64,000 nucleotides of DNA from JACCYI01 sp963828075 (lineage in GTDB: Bacteria > Actinomycetota > Thermoleophilia > Solirubrobacterales > Solirubrobacteraceae), in contig CAWHDH010000021.1 of NCBI GenBank assembly GCA_963828075.1, positions 2,790,001 through 2,854,000 on the forward strand. Direction: 5' to 3'. Made by a program: the position numbers and the translations under genes. Of the stretch, positions 8,220 through 17,226 are shown one piece after another. Under the pieces are notes generated by a model that was given only the letters and a program-made list of their open reading frames with translations, was not told where the DNA came from and made no database searches. Numbering within the stretch: position 1 is the first letter of the stretch; each line of letters opens with the position of its first letter.

Positions 8220-9359
8220 ATGCCGAACGCCTCCCGACGACTCCTCGCGATCGCCCTCGCCGTGCTGCTGCTCGGCGGCATCGTCGTCGTCACCGCGAGC
8301 CCGCCGGCGTCCGGTCAGAGCATCGCCGGCCAGCGCGCGGCGGCCCAGCGGCTGCGCGCGGCGGTCGACGCGGAGAGCCGGCGGATCGGCCAGACGCAGG
8401 CGGGGATCGCCGACGCCGAGCGGCGCCTGGCCGTGCTCGTCGCCCGGGTCGACACACGCTGGGACCAGCTGACCGACGCCCAGAACCGGCTCGTCCTCGC
8501 CCGCGCGCGCCTCTCGCGACTCGAGCGCAAGGAGGCGAAGGCCAAGCGGCTGCTGTCCGAGAACCTGCGCACCGCCTACAAGACGGGCCGCCCCAACTTC
8601 GTGACCGTCGTGATGAGCTCGCGCGGGTTCGACGACCTTCTCCATCGCGTCGACTTCTTCAAGCGCATCTCCCGCCACAACGCCGGGATCCTCGACGACA
8701 CCCGCGACGCTCGCGCCGCCGTCGCCAAGCAGGCAAAGCAGCTCGACGGGATGCGCGTGCGCTACAGCCGGCTGGCCAAGGCGGCGATGGAGGACCGCGA
8801 CCGCGCCGACGTCATCCGCACCGTGCTGCTCCGCCGCCAGGCCGTGCAGCTCGCGCGCCGCAGCGGCGCCGCCGCACGGCTCGCGTCGGTTCGCTCGCGG
8901 ATCGCCACGCTGGAGCGCCGGCAGGCCGCCGCCGCCCGCGCCGCGATGGCCGCGACCAGCGCCGGGAGCGCGGCCCCGAGCGCCGGACCGCCCGCCGCGC
9001 GGGGCGGCGACACGGTGGCGCGGGTCGTCGCCGCGGCGACGCAGATCGCGACGACGCCGTACGTCTACGGCGGGGGCCACGGCGGCAGCTCCGGCGGCTA
9101 TGACTGCTCCGGCTCGATCAGCTACGCGCTCGCCGCCGGTGGGCTGCTGGGCTCCCCGCTCTCCTCGGGCGGGTTCATGAGCTGGGGCGAGCCGGGCGTC
9201 GGGCGGCGGATCACCGTCTACGCCAACGCGGGCCACGCGTTCATGGTCGTCGACGGGCGCCGCTACGACACGACCGCGCTGTCGGGCGGCGGCACGCGCT
9301 GGACGAGCCAGATGCGCAGCACCGCCGGGTTCGTGGCCCGGCACCCGCCGGGTTTGTGA
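8220..9359 (+). CDS. Secreted peptidoglycan endopeptidase with coiled-coil domain (NlpC/P60-like)
   Basis: A 379-residue exported protein: signal peptide at residues 1-33 (LLAIALAVLLLGGIVVV), long coiled coil at about 35-235 rich in Arg/Ala/Gln heptads, and a C-terminal NlpC/P60-like domain at about 260-379. The domain has the start VAAATQIATTPYVYGGGHGG, the catalytic Cys in SGGYDCSGSISYAL (about residue 298), the GHAFMVVDGRRYDT strand carrying the His (about 340) and Trp/Gln in RWTSQM. This is the layout of PcsB/RipA-type cell-separation hydrolases that are held inactive by the coiled coil. The active-site Cys and His are both present. It ends one base before the convergent glycosidase gene. 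Confidence 0.88.
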   Translation: MPNASRRLLAIALAVLLLGGIVVVTASPPASGQSIAGQRAAAQRLRAAVDAESRRIGQTQAGIADAERRLAVLVARVDTRWDQLTDAQNRLVLARARLSRLERKEAKAKRLLSENLRTAYKTGRPNFVTVVMSSRGFDDLLHRVDFFKRISRHNAGILDDTRDARAAVAKQAKQLDGMRVRYSRLAKAAMEDRDRADVIRTVLLRRQAVQLARRSGAAARLASVRSRIATLERRQAAAARAAMAATSAGSAAPSAGPPAARGGDTVARVVAAATQIATTPYVYGGGHGGSSGGYDCSGSISYALAAGGLLGSPLSSGGFMSWGEPGVGRRITVYANAGHAFMVVDGRRYDTTALSGGGTRWTSQMRSTAGFVARHPPGL

Positions 9360-11090
9360 TCACCTGACCTTGAAGGTGAAGGTCTTGCTCTTCTGCGCGA
9401 CGTACGGGGCGTCGACCTGCAGCTCGGCCCACACGCGCCAGACGCCCTTCTTCTTGGGCTTGTAGGTGAGCTTGATCGGCGCCTTGAGGCTCTTGGTGTA
9501 GCGCGAGACACGCTTCCAGCGCTTCTTGTCCTTGCGCGCGAAGTGGATCTGCAAGCGTCCGCGCGGCGCCTCGGTGGTGCCGGTGAGCGCCTTGAGCACG
9601 CGCGCCGTGACAACGATCTTCCGGCCGCGCGCCCGCTTGGCCCCGAACGTGAACCGGGCCTTCGCCGAGCGCGCCGCGGCGGAGGTCGGGCCGATCCTGG
9701 TGACGACCCTCGCCGCCCGCCCCACGTTGTGCGCCTCGTCGTAGGCGCGCAGCTCGATCGTGTGAGCGCCGAGCGGGAGCTTGGTCGAGCCGAACCAGTC
9801 CAGCGCGTAGCCGGGACCAGGCTGGTTGACGCCCTCGACCCGGGCGCCGTCGACCCACAGCTCGATGCGGGAGATCTTCGTCGTGGGATCCGCCGCCGCA
9901 CCCTTGATCGTCAGCCGGCCGACGTAGCTGGCGGGGACGTCGAGGCTCGCGCTGGGCGCGTCGACGTCGACCTTGCCGCCGCAGGACGGGTCCGGGGTGA
10001 CGTACCCGGCGGCCACGCCCTGCAAGGCGCCGAACGCGGCGCGCCGGCCGCCGTCGAAGCTGACGAGGCCCATCCGGTGGTCGTACGGGCGTGGGTCGGC
10101 GTCGGCGTCCTGGAGCGAGAACCAGGTCGCCATCCGGACGAACGGATCGGCGGCCAGGCACGAGTACGCGCGGGTCAGGAAGGACGCCTGCTCGGCCTCG
10201 GAGACCCCGCCCGGCTTGCGGCCGGCTTCGGGCCCGCGGTCACACAGCTCCGGCGTGGTGGACCAGCCGATCTCCATGTAGATCGGCTTGTCGTCGCCGT
10301 TGGCGAGCATCGTCTGCCGGACCTCGCGGTACGCGGTGAACACGTTCGGGCCCAGGCGGCCGGTCGGCTCGCGGTAGTAGAAGTCGGGGCCGACGAGCAG
10401 GCAGGCGGTGCTGGTGTGGGTGCCGACGCCGTCGAAGGAGCCCCGCGCGCCGCGTGCGTAGAGGCTCTGCAGGAAGTCGTAGTTGTTGCCGGTGAGGCCG
10501 CCGACGATGACGTCGGCGCCGGCCCCCTTCGCCGCCACCGCCGCCTTGATCGCGGCAGAGGACTGCTGCAGGAGCGCCGTGTACTTGTCGGGCTCCGGTC
10601 CGCCGATCCAGAACACCCCCTTGTCGGGCTCGTTCCACAGCTGCCAGGCGGCCACGTTCCCGGCGTAGCGGTCGGCCAGGAACGCCATGAAGCGGGCGTA
10701 GTCGGCGACGTCGTGCGGCGGCCGGTTGGGCTCGGCGGCGCCGCCGTGCGACCACGCCGGCGCCTGGGTCACGACGCCCATCACCCTCACGCCGGACCGC
10801 CGGTACTCGGCGATCTTCTCGTCGAGGCCGCGGAGCAGGTTGGCGCCCCCCTGCTGCATCGGATCGCCCGGTCCGTCGGGCTGCAGGAGCGCCCAGCTGA
10901 TGACGATCGATGCCCACTTGCGCTCCGCCGGGGCGCCCGCGAGCGCCTCGACCGCCGAGGCGGTCTCGTTGACGCCGTTGTGCTCGAGACCGATCGCACT
11001 GACCCCGGGCTCGGCGGCGAGCGCCGGCGTGGCCGGCGTGAAGGCAAGGACGAGCGTGGCGGCCGCGAGGAGGCGGCGGGCGGATGACAT
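9360..11090 (-). CDS. Secreted glycoside hydrolase (GH39/GH5-like) with Ig-like tail
   Basis: ATG at 11090 begins a signal peptide (MSSARRLLAAATLVLAFTPA, cleavage after ALA), so it is preferred over an upstream ATG at 11156. The 576-residue protein has a TIM-barrel clan-A glycosidase domain at about residues 30-380: acid/base Glu in WQLWNEPDKG (E154), nucleophile Glu in IYMEIGWST (E273), HTSTACLL and WFSLQDAD near the barrel end. After this comes an Ig/Big-type domain (about 395-480, IELWVDGARVEG and HTIELRAYDEAHN) and a Lys/Arg-rich beta domain. It probably cleaves beta-linked plant or cell-wall polysaccharides. It is divergent from the copper-oxidase gene. Confidence 0.82.
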   Translation of the reverse strand: MSSARRLLAAATLVLAFTPATPALAAEPGVSAIGLEHNGVNETASAVEALAGAPAERKWASIVISWALLQPDGPGDPMQQGGANLLRGLDEKIAEYRRSGVRVMGVVTQAPAWSHGGAAEPNRPPHDVADYARFMAFLADRYAGNVAAWQLWNEPDKGVFWIGGPEPDKYTALLQQSSAAIKAAVAAKGAGADVIVGGLTGNNYDFLQSLYARGARGSFDGVGTHTSTACLLVGPDFYYREPTGRLGPNVFTAYREVRQTMLANGDDKPIYMEIGWSTTPELCDRGPEAGRKPGGVSEAEQASFLTRAYSCLAADPFVRMATWFSLQDADADPRPYDHRMGLVSFDGGRRAAFGALQGVAAGYVTPDPSCGGKVDVDAPSASLDVPASYVGRLTIKGAAADPTTKISRIELWVDGARVEGVNQPGPGYALDWFGSTKLPLGAHTIELRAYDEAHNVGRAARVVTRIGPTSAAARSAKARFTFGAKRARGRKIVVTARVLKALTGTTEAPRGRLQIHFARKDKKRWKRVSRYTKSLKAPIKLTYKPKKKGVWRVWAELQVDAPYVAQKSKTFTFKVR

Positions 11091-11156
11091 CGCGTCAGAC
11101 TCAACGGCTGGGAGGGCCTCCCCTTTCGGCACCACCGCAAGATGCCCCAACAACAC

Positions 11157-11272
11157 GCGGTCTGCCGGGACCCGGGTTCGTGAACTGCACGAGACTCGGC
11201 ACCGGCCGCCACACCACGCTCGCCGCCGGGTTCGATGCCACTATGAGCTCGTTGCGTGTCGCTCTCGGCTGA
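11157..11272 (+). pseudogene. Remnant of a crystallin-like C-terminal domain, paralogous to the end of the next gene
   Basis: The segment encodes FVNCTRLGTGRHTTLAAGFD and then ATMSSLRVALG followed by TGA. This aligns with the last 35 residues of the next gene (IVNCTTLAAGRHSSLPAGFE, then GATSSLRVQRG, stop). At DNA level GACCCGGG-TTCGTGAACTGC matches GACCCGGGGATCGTGAACTGC, with the remnant one base out of frame just upstream, so the CRDPG motif is in another frame. It is what remains of a second copy of the oxidase gene or its tail, left by a deletion. Confidence 0.75.
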
Positions 11273-11317
11273 TCCCGGTTCGCCGGTTCGGCGGTGAATC
11301 GTACGTTGTATGGGCTC

Positions 11318-13687
11318 ATGCGCTACCTCCGTGTCCTCCTCTCCTCGCTTCTCGTCGCCGCCGCTCTCCCGGCGGCCGCCGGCGCGCACGGCCCGGTTCC
11401 GGGCGAGGACCACCGGGCGACCGACCTCACCGGCGTGTCGGTCACGACGCAGGAGCGCGAGGCCCGCGCGATCGAGCGCGAGCTGGGGCGCCGGCCGGGG
11501 GACGCCCCGAAGCCCGCGAGCGGGGAGCGGGCCGACGACTTCGGGGTCACCGGGCGCTGGTCGGCGGTCGAGCCCGCACCTGTCGTCCCGATCTTCGAGG
11601 CGCTGCTGCCGAACGGCAAGGTGCTCATGTGGGACTCGGTCGGCGACAACCCGGCCGAGAGCTACGACGATCACACCTTCACGCGCGCGGCGGTCTACGA
11701 CCCGGTGACCAAGACGTCCAAGCGGGTCGACGTCGCCGGGGCGAACATCTTCTGCGCGGGCTACGTCCAGCTCGCCAACGGCAACGTGTTCGTGGCCGGC
11801 GGCAACGCGGACCGCAATCTTGCGGGCATCCGCAAGACGCACACCTTCGACTGGCGATCCGAGACCTGGTCGCGCGGCCCCGACATGCAGGACGGCCGCT
11901 GGTACCCGTCGGTCGCCGCGATGCCCAACGACGAGGCCGTGATCGTCGGCGGCGGCCCGACCGTCGCCGAGGTGCGCACGTCGACCGGCGGGCTGCGCCG
12001 GACCCCCGGCGTCTCCACGATCTCGTCGCGCTCCTACCCCTTCCTCCAGACCAATACCGACGGCCGCGCGCTGATGCTCGGGACCTTCCCGGGCATGCAG
12101 TTGATCGACACGGCGGGCGCGGGGGCCATCGAGTACGCCGGGCAGCGCGATGCGATCGACCGCGACTACGGTGCCTTCGCCCCGTACGACATCGGCCGGT
12201 TCCTGGTCACGGGCGGCGGGTGGGTCAACGAGGACGGCCGGACCAACGTCCCCTCCCGGACGGCGACGAAGGTCGACACCCGCAGCGGGGATCCGGTCGC
12301 GAGCCCGACCGGATCGATGAGCCTGCGGCGCCGGCAGGCGAGCCTCACCGTCCTCGCCGACGGCACGGTGCTGGCCACCGGCGGCCAGTCGACCACCGGG
12401 GGCGGCGGGCTCGTCGACCTCGCCAACGCGACCTACGCCGCCGAGCTCTGGAAGCCCGGGACGGGTATCTGGACGCGGCTCGCCTCGGCGACCGTCGCGC
12501 GCCAGTACCACTCGACCGCGCTACTGCTGCCCGACGCCCGCGTGCTGACCGGCGGCGGCGGGGTCTGCGGGGTGTGCCACCAGGTCGGCTACCTCCGGCG
12601 CGACACTGAGACCTTCACCCCGCCGTATCTCTACCGCCGCGACGGCAGCGGAGCGCTCGCCCCGCGGCCCGAGATCTCCAGCGCGCCCGCCTCGATCGAC
12701 TACGACGCCCCGTTCACGATCACCTCGCCGCAGGCCCACCGGATCAGCAAGCTCGCGCTGGTGCGGCTCGGCGCCCCGACCCACGGTGTTGACCAGAGCC
12801 AGCGCTACGTCCCGGTGGGCTTCTCGGTCAGCGGGACCACGCTGACAGTGGCCGGTCCGAACAACCCGAACGAGGCGCCGGCCGGTCACTACATGCTGTT
12901 CGCGGTCGACGCCGACGGCGTGCCCTCGGTCGCGCCGATCGTCCAGGTCATCCGCCCGGTGGTCCCGACCGCGGCGATGCCCGTGAACCTCGCGCTCCGC
13001 AAGCCGTCGACCGGGAGCACGCCGTGCCGCTGGCAGGAATCGCCGGCGAAGGCCGTCAACGGCTCGGTCTCCGGCGGCACCACGGACAAATGGTGCTCGA
13101 GCGCGTCGAACCGCTTCCTGCAGGTGGATCTCGGCTCCTCGCACACGGTCTCGCGCTTCGTGGTCAAGCACGCCGGGTCGGGCGGTGAGAAGGTCCACCT
13201 GAACACGCGGGGCTTCCGGATCGAGACGAGCACGAACGGCAGCTCGTGGAGCGCCGCGACCACCGTGACCCAGAACAGCGCGAGCGTCTCGAGCCACAGC
13301 GTCTCCTCTCGCACGGCGCGCTACGTCCGGCTGGTCGTGACCGCGGGCCATCAGGGCTCGGTGACCGGCTCAGGGCGAATCTACGAGTTCGAGGTGTACC
13401 GGCCGGCGACGGTGGTGCCGGTCGCGCCGGTCGTCGCCTACGGCGGCGTCGGGTTCACCGCTCAAGCACAGGCGTTCGAGGCCGGGGCGTATGACCTCTT
13501 CCGCGGCAACCTGGGCCAGGTCGGCAACGACGCGATGCGATCGATCGAGGTCTCGAGCGGCTTTACCGCGACCATCTGCCGCGACCCGGGGATCGTGAAC
13601 TGCACGACGCTCGCCGCCGGGCGCCACTCCAGCCTCCCGGCCGGCTTCGAAGGGGCGACGAGCTCGCTCCGCGTCCAGCGCGGCTGA
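11318..13687 (+). CDS. Galactose oxidase-like copper radical oxidase with CBM32 and beta/gamma-crystallin-like domains
   Basis: ATG 11318 starts a signal peptide (MRYLRVLLSSLLVAAALPAA), giving 789 residues. Residues about 75-550 are a Kelch seven-bladed propeller plus DUF1929 domain. All residues of the galactose oxidase centre can be placed: Cys146 (NIFCAGYVQL) and Tyr196 (GRWYPSVAAM) for the Cys-Tyr cofactor, axial Tyr396-His397 (RQYHSTALLLPDARVL) and His488 (PTHGVDQSQRYVPV). Residues about 555-690 are a discoidin/CBM32 carbohydrate-binding domain, and 700-789 resemble a beta/gamma crystallin (VGNDAMRSIEVSSGFTATIC). It should oxidise primary alcohols of sugars or glycans outside the cell with release of hydrogen peroxide, as GlxA-type enzymes do. 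Confidence 0.88.
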   Translation: MRYLRVLLSSLLVAAALPAAAGAHGPVPGEDHRATDLTGVSVTTQEREARAIERELGRRPGDAPKPASGERADDFGVTGRWSAVEPAPVVPIFEALLPNGKVLMWDSVGDNPAESYDDHTFTRAAVYDPVTKTSKRVDVAGANIFCAGYVQLANGNVFVAGGNADRNLAGIRKTHTFDWRSETWSRGPDMQDGRWYPSVAAMPNDEAVIVGGGPTVAEVRTSTGGLRRTPGVSTISSRSYPFLQTNTDGRALMLGTFPGMQLIDTAGAGAIEYAGQRDAIDRDYGAFAPYDIGRFLVTGGGWVNEDGRTNVPSRTATKVDTRSGDPVASPTGSMSLRRRQASLTVLADGTVLATGGQSTTGGGGLVDLANATYAAELWKPGTGIWTRLASATVARQYHSTALLLPDARVLTGGGGVCGVCHQVGYLRRDTETFTPPYLYRRDGSGALAPRPEISSAPASIDYDAPFTITSPQAHRISKLALVRLGAPTHGVDQSQRYVPVGFSVSGTTLTVAGPNNPNEAPAGHYMLFAVDADGVPSVAPIVQVIRPVVPTAAMPVNLALRKPSTGSTPCRWQESPAKAVNGSVSGGTTDKWCSSASNRFLQVDLGSSHTVSRFVVKHAGSGGEKVHLNTRGFRIETSTNGSSWSAATTVTQNSASVSSHSVSSRTARYVRLVVTAGHQGSVTGSGRIYEFEVYRPATVVPVAPVVAYGGVGFTAQAQAFEAGAYDLFRGNLGQVGNDAMRSIEVSSGFTATICRDPGIVNCTTLAAGRHSSLPAGFEGATSSLRVQRG

Positions 13688-13765
13688 CGCACGCGCCGGT
13701 GTCAGAGACCCGGGCTCCGCCGCGACCCTTAGGGTGACACTGCAACCCCAGGGACCTCCACGCGC

Positions 13766-16700
13766 ATGCTCCACATCCACCGAGCCGAACGGGCGGACGG
13801 CCTCGTCGGGGCCCTCCGCGGCGTCCTGGCCGACCCGCTGCCCGACCCGTTCTCGCCCGAGGTCATCTCGGTGCCGACCCGCGGGATGGAGCGCTGGCTG
13901 ACCCAGCGGATGTCGGCCCGGCTCGGCGCCGGCGCCGGGCGATCGGACGGCGTGTGCGCGAACGTCGAGTTCCCCTTCCCGCGCACGCTCGCCGGCGACG
14001 CGGTGGCGACCGCGTCGGGGATCGACCCCGACGCCGACCCGTGGCTGCCCGAGCGCGCGGTCTGGCCGCTGCTCGAGGTCGTCGACGCCTGCCTCGGCGA
14101 GCCGTGGCTGCGCACGCTCACCGCCCACCTCGGCGGGTCCGGGGCGGCGGCCGACCCCGCCCGCCGGGCGCGCCGGTTCAGCACCGTCCGCCATCTGGCC
14201 GACCTGTTCGACCGCTACGCGCTGCACCGCCCCGAGATGCTGTGCGCCTGGGCGGAGGGCCAGGACTCAGACGGCGCCGGCCGCGCGCTCGCGGACGACG
14301 TCGCGTGGCAGGCCGAGCTGTGGCGCCGCCTGCGGACCCGGATGCCCGAGCCCGGGCCGGCGGAGCGGCTCGAGGGCGCGTGCGCCCGGCTGCGGGCGGA
14401 GCCCGACCTGGTCGCGCTGCCGCCGCGGTTGTCGGTGTTCGGCCTGACGCGGTTGCCCGCCGGCCGGCTGCAGGTGCTGCGCGCGCTCGCCGCCGCCCGC
14501 GACGTCCACCTGTTCCTGCTGCATCCGTCGCCGGCCCTGTGGGATCGCGTGGCGGGCGTCGCCGAGGCCGTCGTCCGCCGCGCCGAGGACCCGACCGCGA
14601 ACCTGCCGGTCAACCGCCTGCTGGCCTCCTGGGGGCAGGACGCGCGCGAGCTGCAGCTGGTCATCGGCGGAGGCGACGCCGCCGACCATCACCACCCGGT
14701 CGATCCCCCGGCCGGCACGCTGCTCGGGCGGCTGCAGGCCGACGTGCGCGCGGACCGCTCGCCGCCGGGGCCGCCGCTGCCGCGCGAGCAGGACACGCGG
14801 GCACCGCTCGATGCCGGCGACCGCAGCGTCCAGGTCCACGCGTGCCACGGCCGCGCCCGCCAGGTCGAGGTCGTCCGCGACGCGATCCTGCACCTGCTCG
14901 AGGAGGACCCGAGCCTCGAGCCACGCGACGTCATCGTCATGTGCCCGGACATCGAGACCTTCGCGCCGCTGATCCACGCGACGTTCGGCGCCGGCGAGGT
15001 GTTCGAGGACGACGAGGAGCTCGACGTCGTGCCCGCCGGCGTGCGCCCGCCCGACCTGCGGGTCCGGCTCGCCGACCGGTCGCTGCGCCAGACGAACCCG
15101 GTGCTCGGCGTGGTGGCGGCGATGATCGACCTGGCCGAGGAGCGCCTGACCGCCTCGCAGGTCCTCGACCTGGCCGACCGTGAGCCGGTCCGCCGCCGGT
15201 TCGGACTCGACGACGAGGACCTCACCCGGATGGAGGACTGGGTCGCGGCGAGCGGCATCCGCTGGGGCCTCGACGCCGCCCATCGCGCGCCGTACAAGCT
15301 CTCGGGCCTCGAGGCCGGCACCTGGCGGGCGGGGCTGGACAGGATGCTCGTCGGCGTGACCATGACCGAGGACGAGCAGCGCCTGTTCGGCGGCGTCCTC
15401 CCGCTCGACGACGTCGACAGCGGCGCGATCGATCTCGCCGGGCGCTTCGCCGAGCTCGTCGACCGCCTGCAGGCGGCGCTCGACGCCTTGAGCACGCCGA
15501 AGCCGATCGGCGCCTGGGTCGCCGAGATCGCGGCGGCGGCCGACGCGATGACGGCGACGACCCGCCGCGAGGCGTGGCAGCGCTCCGAGCTCCAGCGCAT
15601 CCTCGACGACGTGGCGTCGGAGGCCGCCGCCGGCGGGGCGTCCGAGATGACGACCCTGGCGCTGCCCGAGGTCCGCGCGCTGCTCGCCGAGCGCCTGCGT
15701 GGGCGCCCGACGCGCGCGAACTTCCGGACGGGCCACCTCACCATCTGCACGCTGGTGCCGATGCGCTCGGTGCCGCACCGGGTGGTCTGCCTGCTCGGGC
15801 TCGACGACGCGATGTTCCCGCGCAAGGCGTCGCGCGACGGGGACGACCTGATGCTCGCCGATGCACACGTCGGCGACCGCGACTCGCGGACCGAGGACCG
15901 CCAGATGCTGCTCGACGCGCTGCTGGCGGCGACCGACCGGCTGATCGTCACGTACACCGGCAACGACGAGCGCACGAACGCGGTCCGCCCGCCGGCGGTG
16001 CCGGTCGGCGAGCTGCTCGACGTGATCGACCGGACGGTCTGCACCGAGACCGGCGAGCCGCGCGACCGCGTCGTCGTCCGGCATCCGCTCCAGCCCTTCG
16101 ACCCGCGCAACTTCACCGTCGGCGCGCTGATCCCGGAACGACCGTGGGGGTTCGACACGGTCACGCTCCAGGGCGCCCGCGCGCTCGACGCCGAGCGCGC
16201 GGAGCCCGCCGAGTTCCTGGCCGGCCGGCTGGCGGCGACGGGCGCGCAGATCGTCGAGGTCGAGGACCTCGTGCGGTTCGTCGAGCATCCGGTCCGCGCC
16301 TTCCTCCGCCGGCGGCTCGGCGTCGACGTCCGCGACTTCTCCGACGAGGTCGACGATGCCCTGCCGGTCGAGCTCGACGGTCTCGGCAAGTGGGGCGTCG
16401 GCCAGCGGCTGCTCGACGGGCGGCTCGGCGGCGCCGGCCTCGACGCGTGCGTGGCCGCCGAGGTCGCGCGGGGGAGCCTGCCGCCCGGCAAGCTCGCGCT
16501 CGGAGTGATCGAGGCGGTCCGGCCGATCGCCGAGGAGATCGCCCGCCACGCCGAGGCGGTGCTCGGGCGGCCCGCACGAGCCGGGATCGGTCGACGTCCG
16601 CGTGCTGTTGCCCGACGGCCGCTCGCTCAGCGGCACGGTGCCCGGCGTCTGCGGCGACATGCTGCGCGTGGTGACGTACTCCCGCGTCGGGCCGAAGCAC

Positions 16701-17226
16701 CGGCTGGCGGCCTGGGTGCGACTGGCTCGCGCTGACCGCCGCCTATCCCGAGCGGCCGTTCGCGGCGGCGACGGTCGGTCGCGCGCGCATCGGAGCCGGC
16801 GACGGCCCGACGGTCACGATCGCCCGGATCGCGGTGCTCGCGGCCGAGCCGGCGGCGCGTCGGGCCGCGGCGGTCGAGCAGTTGACCGCGCTGCTCGACC
16901 TCTACGACCGCGGGATGCGCGAGCCGGTGCCGCTGGCGTGCGTCGCGTCGGCGGCCTACGCGCGCGCCGCGTTCGCCGGCGGCGACGCGGTGGCGGCCGG
17001 GCGGCGCGAGTGGGAGTCGTCCTGGAACTTCGATCGCGAGGACGCCGACCTCGAGCACCAGCTCGTGCTCGGCGGCGTGCTCACCTTCGACGAGCTGCTG
17101 GCGCTGCCGCCGCGCACGGACGAACTGGGCACCGGCTGGGACGCGGCCGACCCGACGCGCTTCGGCCGCTACGCGCGCCGGCTGTGGGCGGGGCCGCTGG
17201 CGGCCGAGGAGCTGATCGACGCATGA
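13766..17226 (+). CDS. recC: Exodeoxyribonuclease V subunit gamma RecC (frameshifted near the 3' end)
   Basis: ATG 13766 starts MLHIHRAERADGLVGALRGV, and SVPTRGMERWLTQRMSARLG (residues 33-52) is the RecC N-terminal signature. Further family motifs are CHGRARQVEVVRDAILHLLE (about 360), GHLTICTLVPMRSVPHRVVC (about 655) and LGLDDAMFPRK. RecC recognises Chi in the RecBCD helicase-nuclease. The frame changes at about 16570 and 16720: sequence continues as EPGSVDVRVLLPDGRSLSG and then LALTAAYPERPFAA, ending at TGA 17226. In the second case removing the A in GTGCGACTGGCTC restores the frame. These look like one-base insertions, not decay. Its stop overlaps the recB start (ATGA). Confidence 0.88.

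Noticed and set aside
14267..16660. Long minus-strand open frames opposite recC
   Set aside because: They mirror the codon bias of recC, have shadow-type composition and no recognisable domain.
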